Part shown: in pieces, positions 8,557 through 17,400 of the stretch | Layout: every line of letters starts with the position of its first letter | Numbering within the stretch: position 1 is the stretch's first letter | Source: Rhodococcus sp. AW25M09 | Lineage (GTDB): Bacteria; Actinomycetota; Actinomycetes; Mycobacteriales; Mycobacteriaceae | DNA: 64,000 bases | Assembly: GCF_000333955.1 (NCBI RefSeq) | Contig: NZ_CAPS01000104.1 | Location: 1-64,000 of the forward strand | Reading direction: 5' to 3' | Program-made: the position numbers and the translations under genes | The notes under the pieces: model-generated | Told to the model about the DNA's origin: nothing | What the model saw: the letters and a program-made list of their open reading frames with translations, nothing else | The model's database searches: none

Positions 8557-9162
8557 ATGGCTCTGGTGTTGGCAGGTGTGGTGCTCCCCGATCCTCTCGG
8601 TACCGAAACGGTGCTCCGGCGCGGAGTCGCGGTGGCGCGGGTCGGTGCAAGCTGGATGCTCACCACGACCGAGATGGCGCTTACCCTGCCCAGCCGAATC
8701 GAAGCACTGCTGAGCCACATAGAGACATTGATGACACGAATCGACCGTGTGATCGACTCGGCCGACGCGGTGGTCGCCAACGTGCAGCGGACGACCGGTG
8801 CCGCCGACGACGTGGTCGCGTCGGCATCGGTCGCCTCACACACTGCGCTGGAGCTGATCGAGCTGTTCGATCCCATCGCCAAGAAATCCGAACCCATGGC
8901 ACGCAGATTTGTCGACAATCTGTCCGACGAAGAGGTCGACGCCGCGATCGCCATGGTCGATCAGCTACCCGGACTCCTCGAACACATGGAGTCTCTGTTG
9001 CCCATTCTCGCCACCCTCGACACGGTCTCGCCCGAGATTCACGAGTTGCTCGGGGTCACCAAGGATGTCCGACGCGCGGTCATCGGCATCCCGGGGTTCA
9101 AGTTCTTCCGCAACCGCGGCGAGGACAAGCTGGCCGACGAGGAGCGAGAGGCCGAGCAGTAA
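8557..9162 (+). CDS. Conserved actinobacterial coiled-coil protein of unknown function
   Basis: The 201-residue protein is rich in Ala, Val, Leu and Asp and predicted to be mostly helical. Residues about 50-110 (RIEALLSHIETLMTRIDRVI and on) show heptad-like spacing, suggesting a coiled coil or amphipathic bundle. The tail is charged (EDKLADEEREAEQ). There is no signal peptide, membrane segment or catalytic motif. Similar proteins occur in mycobacteria and rhodococci under the name 'hypothetical', which is recollection only. The start is uncertain because no clear ribosome site precedes the ATG at 8557; a shorter form starting near Met34 is possible. It is convergent with the acyl-CoA dehydrogenase gene, with only 3 bases between the stops. 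Confidence 0.65.
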   Translation: MALVLAGVVLPDPLGTETVLRRGVAVARVGASWMLTTTEMALTLPSRIEALLSHIETLMTRIDRVIDSADAVVANVQRTTGAADDVVASASVASHTALELIELFDPIAKKSEPMARRFVDNLSDEEVDAAIAMVDQLPGLLEHMESLLPILATLDTVSPEIHELLGVTKDVRRAVIGIPGFKFFRNRGEDKLADEEREAEQ

Positions 9163-9165
9163 ACG

Positions 9166-10284
9166 CTACTTCACGAACGCGAACTCGTCGCCGGCGTGGA
9201 AGCGGGCGAGGGTTTCGGAGATCGACCGTCGTGATGGCGGATGAAATGCGAAGGCGTGCAACGCCGCTGCGATGTAGCCGATTTCAGGGGACTTGATGAA
9301 GCCGATTCCACCGAGGGATTCGATCGCCGCCGAACTGCTCCGTACCAGCGCATCGCGAATCGCGATCCGGTTGAAGAGCAGTCGTGCCGAGATGTCTTGT
9401 CCGCGTTCGCCTTCGTCGACCGCTCGCGCAACGTTCTCGATGGCCGCCATGGACGTCTCGAGTTCCGCAGCCGCACGGACGTAGCCCTCGTGGTCACCCT
9501 TGTCCTGCTCGATCATTCGCTCGAGCAACGCCGTTGCAGCACCGATGTAGTTCGCGGTGATCAGCATTCCGAACCAGAGGTACCCGGTCATCTCGTGCAC
9601 ACCGTCGGGATCGTCGTCCTTGTTCGGCAGAACCAGGCTGGCGGGCACCTCGACGTCTTCGAGTAGCACCTCCTCGCTCTGCGCTCCGGCCAGGATGTCG
9701 GTGGTCCAGAAGGGCTTCACACTCATCCCGGGCAGGTTCGCCGGAATCAACGCCACCGCACGGTCACCGTTGTCGATCTCGACGCTGCAGGTCAACAGGT
9801 CCATGGACCGCGCCAGGCTGCACGGCTTCTTGCTGCCGTTGACGATGTAGTTGTCGCCCTTCTTGACGGCGGTCATGGTCGGGATGAACACGCTTCCGCC
9901 GGTGACGCCCTCGGAGAAGCCGGAGGCCACGATTGCTTTCTGCTCCACCAGCCCCTTGATGAGGGCCCGATCGTCTTCGGTGGCAGCCTGAGCGAACTCG
10001 TTGAGCGAAGCCAGCGACAGGTGGTGCATCGTCGTCCCTGCACCGAGAGAGGGTGAGCGGCTACCGATCGCTCGTTGCGCGCGCACCGCATCGATAGCCG
10101 GGGCACCCAGACCGCCCAGGTTCTTCGGGACGCACAGCGCAGTTCCGCCGAATTCGCGAAACTTGTCGATCGCGTCGGAGTCACGAGCTTCCAATTGAGC
10201 GAGTGGCGTCTCGTCCAGGTACGCCAACAATCCCGGAAGGTACCGCTCCAGAGTTTCTCTTTCGCGCACCATAAGGCCAGTCAT
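9166..10284 (-). CDS. Acyl-CoA dehydrogenase family protein, natural-product type
   Basis: The 372-residue protein has the three-domain acyl-CoA dehydrogenase fold. It shows an N-terminal helical part with GGTALCVPKNLGGLG, a central beta domain (SGFSEGVTGGSVFIPTMTA, then NGSKKPCSLA), and a C-terminal helical domain ending ESLGGIGFIKSPEIGYIAAA. The usual YEGT catalytic-glutamate motif is replaced by HAFAFHPPSRRS, a tail I associate with dehydrogenases in secondary metabolism, so its base and carrier (CoA or acyl carrier protein) are uncertain. I chose the ATG at 10284 because AAGGAG lies 8 bases upstream. It is divergent from the oxoamine synthase operon, across a shared AT-rich control region, and may desaturate the acyl chain used there. 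That link is inference. Confidence 0.8.
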   Translation of the reverse strand: MTGLMVRERETLERYLPGLLAYLDETPLAQLEARDSDAIDKFREFGGTALCVPKNLGGLGAPAIDAVRAQRAIGSRSPSLGAGTTMHHLSLASLNEFAQAATEDDRALIKGLVEQKAIVASGFSEGVTGGSVFIPTMTAVKKGDNYIVNGSKKPCSLARSMDLLTCSVEIDNGDRAVALIPANLPGMSVKPFWTTDILAGAQSEEVLLEDVEVPASLVLPNKDDDPDGVHEMTGYLWFGMLITANYIGAATALLERMIEQDKGDHEGYVRAAAELETSMAAIENVARAVDEGERGQDISARLLFNRIAIRDALVRSSSAAIESLGGIGFIKSPEIGYIAAALHAFAFHPPSRRSISETLARFHAGDEFAFVK

Positions 10285-10295
10285 AGCTAATCTCC

Positions 10296-10338
10296 TTGTG
10301 TCACCGATTGTGTGCAAATTGTGTCACAGATTGAGTGC
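10296..10338. repeat. Two 20-bp direct repeats next to the dehydrogenase start
   Basis: Copies at 10296-10315 and 10319-10338 match at 18 of 20 bases. Both begin TTGTGTCAC, contain GATTG and end GTGC, with a 23-base period. They lie directly upstream of the dehydrogenase ribosome site on the minus strand, so a bound protein could block its transcription or translation. Confidence 0.65.
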
Positions 10339-10369
10339 GACATAGTGGTCGTGGAACGTTGCCGTTCGG

Positions 10370-10381
10370 TTCAAATTTGAA
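10370..10381. promoter_or_regulatory. 12-bp palindrome, candidate operator
   Basis: TTCAAATTTGAA reads the same on both strands. It lies between the divergent promoters expected for the dehydrogenase and the oxoamine synthase operon, about 85 bases from the dehydrogenase start. A perfect AT-rich palindrome of this size stands out in a high-GC genome. No regulator gene is adjacent, so the binding protein is unknown. Confidence 0.4.
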
Positions 10382-10640
10382 ACAGTTGAATTCGCGCTGG
10401 TCGTCGACGATACCCCGCGACCTGCGGTTATAAACGTAAAGTTTTCTTAAAATTAGAAGAGCGAAAAGAAACCTCGGATATTTTTTTGCAACATTTTCCA
10501 CAAGCATCTCCGGATCTTTACGTCACAAACCTCCGATCGATTTTCTTCGATCCAATACCCATCGAACATCGTCACCGCTCCGAATTACTTGGGAATTCGC
10601 GAAAATTGCAATCTGACTCTGTAAGGAGTTCTGGTCGATA

Positions 10641-11870
10641 ATGGCTGTCAACAGACTGATCAAGAGGCTCGGCGGGGACGCAAGAGTCGATCTGCTGCGC
10701 GCAACACGGGAAGCAGACGTAGTCCCGTACTTCCGCAAGATGGAGTCCGCCGTAGCGCCCGTGGTACGGGTCGAGGGCAAGGACAAGATCATGCTCGGGT
10801 CCAACAACTATCTCGGCATCGCCGACCACCCCAAGGTCGTCGAAGGTGCCCAGCATGCGTTGGACACCTTCGGCAGCGCGGTGACCGGTAGCCGACTGCT
10901 CAACGGCACGCTGGACCTGCACGTCGAACTCGAGCACGAGATAGCGCAGTGGCACGGGACCGAGGACGCCTTGGTCTTCACCACCGGCTATCAGACGAAC
11001 CTGGGCACGATCAGCGCGATCGTAGGACCCGGCGACACGATCATCGTCGATTCGGCGGCACACGCGTCGATTCGAGACGGCAGTGCACTGTCCGGTGCCA
11101 CCGTGGTCAAGTTCAAGCACAACGACATGGCCGACCTGGAAGCGAAACTGCAGCTGCCCGTCGTCGACGACGGTGCCGTGCTGGTCATTGTCGATGGCCT
11201 CTACTCCATGGAGGGTGATCTCGCCCCTCTCGATGCAATATCGGACCTGTGCCTGCGCTATCACGCAGCACTGATGGTCGACGAAGCTCACAGCCTCGGC
11301 ATCTACGGTCCCGAGCTCACCGGCGCTGCGGAACTGTTCGGGATCAACAACGATGTCGACGTCGCGATGGCGTCGCTGTCCAAGAGCCCCAGCTCCACCG
11401 GCGGTTTCGTCACCGGTTCGAGCGATCTCATCGACACGCTCCGCATCAAGGCGCGCGCCTTCCTGTTCACGACGTCCGGTGTGCCTGCCGCCCTCGGTGC
11501 CGCCTTGGCTTCGGTTCGCCTGATCCGTAGCGATGAGGGCAAAGACCGTGCCCGACGCGTCCTCGACAATGCCGAAATCCTGCGCGGCGGCTTGCAATCG
11601 GCGGGCCTCGACGTAGCAGGACGGTCGGCGACACCGACGGGTGACACTGCCTCACCGATCGTGTCACTGCACGTGGGTGAGGATCTTGCGGCGATGAGTC
11701 TGTGGAAGACGTTGTACGACCGCGGTATCTTCACCAGCGCCGCACTGCACCCGGCGGTGCCGAAATCCGGCGCTCTGCTTCGCCTGTGTGTGATGGCCAC
11801 ACACACCGAGCAGCAACTGGCCACCGCCACCGAGCAGATAGTGGAAGCGGTCGCAGGAATGCCGACATGA
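10641..11870 (+). CDS. Alpha-oxoamine synthase, serine-palmitoyltransferase-like (PLP-dependent)
   Basis: The 409-residue protein belongs to the alpha-oxoamine synthase family (PLP fold type I), which condenses an acyl thioester with an amino acid and releases CO2. Expected active-site residues are present: His141 (SAAHASIRDG), Asp214 and His217 (VDEAHSLG) and the PLP lysine Lys248 (ASLSKSPSSTGGF). The SKSxxSxGGF form, TGSRLLNGT at 82-90, KFKHNDMADL and YSMEGDLAPL resemble bacterial serine palmitoyltransferase more than biotin (BioF) or threonine (Kbl) enzymes. No biotin genes are near. AAGGAG precedes the ATG at a rather long distance (13 bases). It overlaps the following SDR gene by 4 bases. 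The amino acid and acyl donor are not known. Confidence 0.82.
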   Translation: MAVNRLIKRLGGDARVDLLRATREADVVPYFRKMESAVAPVVRVEGKDKIMLGSNNYLGIADHPKVVEGAQHALDTFGSAVTGSRLLNGTLDLHVELEHEIAQWHGTEDALVFTTGYQTNLGTISAIVGPGDTIIVDSAAHASIRDGSALSGATVVKFKHNDMADLEAKLQLPVVDDGAVLVIVDGLYSMEGDLAPLDAISDLCLRYHAALMVDEAHSLGIYGPELTGAAELFGINNDVDVAMASLSKSPSSTGGFVTGSSDLIDTLRIKARAFLFTTSGVPAALGAALASVRLIRSDEGKDRARRVLDNAEILRGGLQSAGLDVAGRSATPTGDTASPIVSLHVGEDLAAMSLWKTLYDRGIFTSAALHPAVPKSGALLRLCVMATHTEQQLATATEQIVEAVAGMPT

Positions 11871-13435
11871 GCGAGAAGCCGCGCGGTCTACGCATCGCGG
11901 TCACCGGAGCCACCAGTGACTTCGCGGCCGCGATACTTCCGACACTGTTCGACGATCCCGATGTGGACTCCGTCATCGGGATAGCCCGACGCCCAGCCCG
12001 TCTCGAACACCCCAAGCTCACCTCGGTGCGCTCCGACATCCGCTCACCGGACCTCGAGGAGACATTTGCCGGCTGCGACACGGTGATGCATCTGGCGTTC
12101 GTGGTCGAGGAGATGAAAGACAAGGCCGAGACTCACGACATCAATCTGCGCGGATCGCGAAACGTGATCGACTCCGCGTACCGCGCGGGGGTCTCGCGGG
12201 TGGTGATCGCGTCGAGCATCAATGCCTACGGTGCGGACATCACCCCGGAGCCACTCACCGAGAACACCTATCCCGCAGGTGATCCGGATCGCTACTACTT
12301 CTACGACAAGGCAGAAGTGGAGCACTACGCGGAGTGGTGGTTACGCAGACATCCCGGAGAGATGGCCATCTCGATGCTGAGGTGCACTTACATCGTAGGA
12401 CCGGACTTCGCCAACGACGGAATCGACCAGTTCACCGGCCCGGTCGGAGCATTTCCCGAGGCAGATCGCGCGTCGTATCAATTCCTGTATCAAGATGACA
12501 TGGCCGACGCATTTCATCGTGCGGCGAAGACCGACCTCGTCGGTCCGTACAACCTCGGCCCGGTGGACTGGGTGGGTGTACGCGAACTCGCCGCGATGCA
12601 GGGTCAGCTCATGTTCGACGTTCCGCAGAAGGCCGCCACTCACGTCGCGAACGTTGCGTTCCGGCTGAGGTTGACGCCGTTTTCGGGGCAATGGGTCACG
12701 CCCGGCGAACCCATCGTCGATTCGTCGGCTCTCGGCCGCGCCACCGGCTGGGCACCGACACTCACTGCGCACGAGAGTGCCGCGATGATGATTCTGTTGC
12801 AGGGCAAGTCGCTGCTGCGACGCGTCGACGCCCTCGAGCGCGGCATCGCCTGCGAGGCGGCGCTGCGTCCGGCATCCGAGGCCGTCGCGCTCGACCGCGC
12901 GGCCGTCGCAGCTCTCCAGGTGGAACATCGACAGCTCGACACCGGGACCGGCAGCGTGCACGTCGAGATTCATCGAGCATCTGCGGAATCCGGACAGTCG
13001 GTCGTGCTCGTCGCCGACCGCGGTCTGCACGCGCGCGCTCTGACGCCCTTGGCAACGGACATCGCAGCCGGTGGCGTCGATGTCGTGGTGCTCGACCTAC
13101 CCGGGCACGGCTTGAGTACCGGTCCGCGAGGTCGATCTTCGGCAACACAGACAATCGAGGCCGTGGATGCAGCGCTCCGATTCGCTCGGATCGAACTCGA
13201 TACCGCTCCCATCACCGTGCGCAGCGGTACCCGCCATGCAGCGGACACGCTGATCGGCGGAATTCTCAGGCGAGCCACTGGCTGGACGACGATGGAAGAA
13301 CCCGCACATCCCGATGGGTTGATGCCGACGAGGACGCGGGTCGACGGGACAGCCGATATCCCGTTCGTATCGACGGCCGCCGACGCTCTGGCCCTTTGCA
13401 CAACGCCGATGACGGGCCTCAGCGCCGCTCGGTGA
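11867..13435 (+). CDS. SDR/NAD-dependent epimerase fused to a degenerate alpha/beta-hydrolase domain
   Basis: The 522-residue protein has two parts. Residues about 10-320 are an extended SDR: a Rossmann start (RIAVTGATSDFAAAI, with the glycine pattern reduced to GxxxxxA), DTVMHLAFVVEEM, RVVIASSINAYGAD, and a YYFYDKAEVEHY segment that can supply the Tyr-Lys pair. Residues about 370-522 resemble an alpha/beta hydrolase (VDVVVLDLPGHGLSTG). The nucleophile elbow is TVRSGTRHAAD in place of G-x-S-x-G, and the oxyanion HG motif is absent, so this part looks inactive. It is translationally coupled (ATGA) to the oxoamine synthase, so reduction of the 3-keto product is the obvious role, which is inference. 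The 3' end overlaps the DUF1992 gene by 17 bases. Confidence 0.75.
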   Translation: MSEKPRGLRIAVTGATSDFAAAILPTLFDDPDVDSVIGIARRPARLEHPKLTSVRSDIRSPDLEETFAGCDTVMHLAFVVEEMKDKAETHDINLRGSRNVIDSAYRAGVSRVVIASSINAYGADITPEPLTENTYPAGDPDRYYFYDKAEVEHYAEWWLRRHPGEMAISMLRCTYIVGPDFANDGIDQFTGPVGAFPEADRASYQFLYQDDMADAFHRAAKTDLVGPYNLGPVDWVGVRELAAMQGQLMFDVPQKAATHVANVAFRLRLTPFSGQWVTPGEPIVDSSALGRATGWAPTLTAHESAAMMILLQGKSLLRRVDALERGIACEAALRPASEAVALDRAAVAALQVEHRQLDTGTGSVHVEIHRASAESGQSVVLVADRGLHARALTPLATDIAAGGVDVVVLDLPGHGLSTGPRGRSSATQTIEAVDAALRFARIELDTAPITVRSGTRHAADTLIGGILRRATGWTTMEEPAHPDGLMPTRTRVDGTADIPFVSTAADALALCTTPMTGLSAAR

Positions 13436-13940
13436 AAGTATGGCGGATTCGCGTCCACCATGACGTTCTTCGAGAATCAGGGGTCGCTGCGTGAGGTGCG
13501 GCCGACTGCGAGCGATGCTCGCGCTCCAGTCGGTCTACCTCCGCACGGTTGGTTCTCCACTCTTCGAGCCATGCCTCGACGTCCACCGGACCGAGCGGCA
13601 CCATCGGCGGAGTGGGGAAGCGAATCCAGTCGACGATGCGAGCGTTCAGCTCCTCCAACGCATCTCGTGCCGAATCCTCGCGCCGAATGCGGATCAGCGT
13701 GGACGGGAGACGTTCGATCTCCTTACGCAGCTGCAGCGCGGTGGGCAACAGCGCATCCGCAGGAAGATTCTCGCGCTTCAGATAGCCACGAACCCACCAC
13801 AGCTCATCCGCAGGGTCGCCGATCGGGATCGGCTTGCCGGTACCTTCGAGCCCATCGAAGGCACCGTCGTCCTGCGCCTGACGAATCTGCTTGTCGACCC
13901 AGGACTCGAACGTGACTCCCGGTTTTTTGCGTTCGGTCAC
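13419..13940 (-). CDS. DUF1992 (DnaJ-homologue subfamily C28) domain protein
   Basis: The 173-residue protein matches DUF1992. FESWVDKQIRQAQDDGAFD is the typical entry helix. It is followed by LEGTGKPIPI, WWVRGYLKREN and LRKEIERLPS, with the rest helical and basic. The same domain is found in the DNAJC28 protein of eukaryotes, but no J-domain is present here and the bacterial function is unknown. I chose the GTG at 13940; the frame stays open to 14450, but that extension has no family similarity and would overlap the next gene. The C-terminal 40 residues are Ser/Arg-rich. Its stop lies inside the 3' end of the convergent SDR-hydrolase gene. Confidence 0.8.
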   Translation of the reverse strand: MTERKKPGVTFESWVDKQIRQAQDDGAFDGLEGTGKPIPIGDPADELWWVRGYLKRENLPADALLPTALQLRKEIERLPSTLIRIRREDSARDALEELNARIVDWIRFPTPPMVPLGPVDVEAWLEEWRTNRAEVDRLEREHRSQSAAPHAATPDSRRTSWWTRIRHTFTERR

Positions 13941-14071
13941 GCCATCGACTGTAGATCCGGTGGCCCGCGCTCTGCCACGTCTGCCGCACCGGCAGTGTTC
14001 ACGAGCGGCCCACCCGCGCGGGATTCCGCCGGCATCCGACGATCCTGAACCGTCCGGTGCGGACTCGACGG

Positions 14072-14323
14072 TCAGCCGTACTCGGTAACCAGCCGATCGA
14101 ACTCGTCCCGGTCGATCACCTGGGGTTCGTTGATGGCCAACGCCTGCGCATATTTGCTCGCCAGGTGGTAATCGCGCCCGATCGGCCCCTGCTCGGCGTC
14201 GTCCTCGTCGGACTCGATGCTCGCGCCGGGAGACACCTCGTTCTGCAGGCCGTTGGACTTGCTGCCGAGCAGAGCGTCGAGTTTCGCGGAAATCTTCTGC
14301 ATGGTCTCTAGGTCGTCGGTCAT
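14072..14323 (-). CDS. Small acidic hypothetical protein
   Basis: This 83-residue protein is acidic in the middle (ASIESDEDDAEQG) and helical at both ends (METMQKIS-like opening; YAQALAINEPQVIDRDEFDRLV). No signal peptide, membrane span or known motif is visible. It is read from an ATG with only a weak upstream ribosome site, between the DUF1992 gene and the divergent helicase gene. Codon use agrees with a real gene (strong GC preference at third positions). I do not recognise the family. Confidence 0.55.
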   Translation of the reverse strand: MTDDLETMQKISAKLDALLGSKSNGLQNEVSPGASIESDEDDAEQGPIGRDYHLASKYAQALAINEPQVIDRDEFDRLVTEYG

Positions 14324-14419
14324 GAGCTCGGTGTACCCGGAACCCCCGAATCGACACCGGCCAGTGATCGGGAATTGCTCGCAGGGTTACCTGTCGGTGC
14401 CCGAGGGCATGATGGTGGG

Positions 14420-17400
14420 ATGGCCAGGCAGAATATCGGCACCGAAGCATCGGGCACGCTGTCGGTGATGGAAAAGCTGTCGCGGCCCACCCGCGAATGG
14501 TTCACCGGCGCATTCCCGGCTCCTACGTCCGCGCAGCTGGGAGCGTGGTCGTCGATCTCGAGCGGCTCTCACACCCTCGTGGTCGCTCCGACCGGCTCGG
14601 GTAAGACACTCTCGGCGTTTCTGTGGGCGCTGGACGAACTGGCGCAACTGGGTGCGGACAGCACCCGCAAGACGAAGGTCCTCTACATTTCCCCGCTCAA
14701 GGCTCTCGCCGTCGACGTCGAGCGCAACCTGCGCGCACCTCTGGTCGGCATCACGCAGACGGCCAAGCGGCTCGGCCTCGACCCGCCCGAGATCTCGGTC
14801 GGGGTCAGATCCGGCGATACCAGTGCCGCCGATCGCCGGAACATGATCAAGACTCCCCCGGACATCCTGATCACCACCCCCGAGTCGCTGTTCCTCATGC
14901 TCACGTCGGCGGCGCGAGACATCCTCGCCGAGGTCGACACCGTGATCGTCGACGAAGTACACGCCGTCGCCGGCACCAAACGCGGCGCGCATCTGGCGGT
15001 GTCGCTCGAACGGCTCGACGCAATGCTGGAGAAGCCCGCACAGCGCATCGGACTGTCCGCCACGGTGCGCCCGCACGAAGAGGTGGGCCGCTTCCTGGCC
15101 GGAGCAGCACCCATCGAGATCGTTGCCCCACCCGCTCCGAAGACCTTCGACCTGACGGTTCAGGTGCCCGTGGAGGACATGACCGAACTGGGCGTCGCCG
15201 ACCCGAATGCCGATACCTCCGCCGCTCCCCCGACCCAGGGATCGATCTGGCCGCACGTCGAGGAGAAGATGGTCGATCTCATCCTCGAGCACAAATCGTG
15301 CATCGTCTTCGCCAACTCGCGACGGTTCGCGGAACGACTCACCGCGCGACTGAACGAGGTGTACGCCGAACGGATCGGCGACGGAGTCGACACACAGCAC
15401 AAGCCGCCGTCGCAGGTCGGTACTCCGAACGACGTGAACCACGGTGCCGATCCGCTGTTGGCGAGGGCCCACCACGGCAGCGTCAGCAAGGATCAGCGCG
15501 CGCTGATCGAAGACGATCTCAAGACCGGCAGGTTGCGCTGCGTAGTCGCCACCAGCAGCCTCGAACTCGGAATCGACATGGGCGCAGTCGATCTGGTCGT
15601 CCAGGTCGAAGCGCCACCATCGGTGGCGAGCGGGTTGCAACGCGTCGGGCGCGCGGGGCACCAGGTCGGCGAGATCTCCAAGGGCGTGTTGTTCCCCAAA
15701 CACCGCACCGACCTGATCCACTGCGCCGTCACCGTAGAACGGATGACGTCGGGCAAGATCGAGGCACTGTTCGTACCCGCCAACCCCCTCGACGTGTTGG
15801 CCCAGCAGACGGTCGCGGCCTGCGCTCTCGAACCGATCGACGCCGAGGACTGGTTCGACTCCGTGCGTCGCACCGGCAGTTTCGCCACCTTGCCCCGTTC
15901 GGCCTACGAATCGACCCTCGATCTGCTTTCGGGTCGCTACCCATCCGACGAGTTCGCCGAACTGCGGCCGCGGCTCGTGTGGGACCGCGACGCCAACACT
16001 CTGACCGGCCGTCCCGGGTCGCAGCGATTGGCCGTCACCTCCGGCGGCACCATTCCCGACCGCGGACTGTTCACGGTGTACATGGTGGGCGAAAAGCAGT
16101 CCAGGGTAGGCGAGCTGGACGAGGAGATGGTCTACGAATCGCGAGTGGGTGACGTGTTCGCACTCGGTGCCACCAGCTGGCGCATCGAGGAGATCACCCA
16201 CGATCGGGTGCTGGTCAGCCCGGCCTACGGTCAACCGGGCCGACTCCCGTTCTGGCACGGCGACGGCCTGGGCCGTCCCGCAGAACTGGGCCAGGCCCTA
16301 GGCGCGTTCCTCCGCAGCACCACCGACCGCAGCAACCTCGCCGAGCGACTGAGCACCGACGGCCTCGACGCCAACGCCGTCAACAACCTCATCGCGCTGC
16401 TCGACGAGCAATTGGAGGCGACCGGCCAACTCCCCACCGACAAGACGATGATCGTCGAGCGGTTCCGCGACGAACTCGGCGACTGGCGACTGGTGCTGCA
16501 TTCCACCTACGGCCAGCAGGTGCACGCCCCGTGGGCCCTCGCGGTGGGCGCAAGACTGATCGAGCGCTACGGGATCGACGCCGCACCCACGGCCTCCGAC
16601 GACGGCATCATCGTCCGACTCCCAGACACCGACGATCAGCCACCCGGGGCGGAGCTGTTCGTGTTCGAGCGCGACGAGATCGCCGACATCGTCACCGAGC
16701 AGGTCGGCGGATCGGCGCTGTTCGCCTCCAGGTTCCGTGAATGTGCTGCGCGTGCGCTGCTCCTCCCCCGCCGCAACCCGGGCAAACGTGCGCCGCTCTG
16801 GCAGCAGCGCCAGCGCTCGGCTCAGTTGCTCGACGTGGCACGCAAATACCCGACGTTCCCGATCCTGCTCGAAACCGTCCGGGAGTGCCTGCAGGACGTC
16901 TACGACCTCCCCGCGCTCGAGGACATCCTGGCCCGAATCGGTCGACGCCAGATCAGGATCGTCGACGTCGAGACGCCGTCACCGTCTCCGTTCGCCAATT
17001 CGCTGCTGTTCAACTACGTCGGCGCATTCATGTACGAGGGCGACAGCCCGCTCGCCGAACGCCGAGCGGCCGCACTGTCTCTCGACTCGGCGCTCCTGGC
17101 CGAACTACTCGGCCGCGTCGAACTGCGAGAGTTGCTGGACGACAGCGTCATCACCACCACCGAACTCGAGCTACAGCGGCTGCCCGAGGATCGACGCGCC
17201 AAGGACATCGAGGGCGTGGCGGATCTGCTGCGGCTGCTCGGCCCGTTGACCGTAGAGGAAGTCGGCCTACGAACCCACGGCGACGAATACCCGATCTGGC
17301 TCACCGAGCTGGCCGACGCCAAGCGGGCCATGGAGGTCTCGTTCGCAGGCAAGAGCTGGTGGACGGCCATCGAGGACGCCGCTCGATTGCGCGATGCACT

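Larger units (their letters stand above)
10285..10640. other. AT-rich divergent control region, no gene
   Basis: No convincing coding sequence is visible in these 356 bases. The middle part (about 10430-10525) has runs of A and T, including a 7-T run at 10481-10487, and is far more AT-rich than the rest of the window. It also holds two near-identical direct repeats (10296-10338), a 12-bp palindrome (10370-10381) and GATCGA-N6-TCGATC (10535-10552). AAGGAG at 10622-10627 serves the plus-strand synthase. Such regions in this group are often bound by Lsr2-type silencers, which is family knowledge and not shown here. Confidence 0.7.

Noticed and set aside
10641-11870. Biotin synthesis enzyme BioF
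   Set aside because: No other biotin genes, and the SKSxxSxGGF block and surrounding motifs look more like serine palmitoyltransferase; not fully excluded.
9166-13435. Genomic island or prophage insertion
   Set aside because: No integrase, transposase, tRNA gene or attachment repeats at either edge; only the intergenic region differs in base composition.
13941-14450. Extension of the DUF1992 protein upstream of the GTG
   Set aside because: Non-conserved and overlaps the small hypothetical gene and the helicase start.
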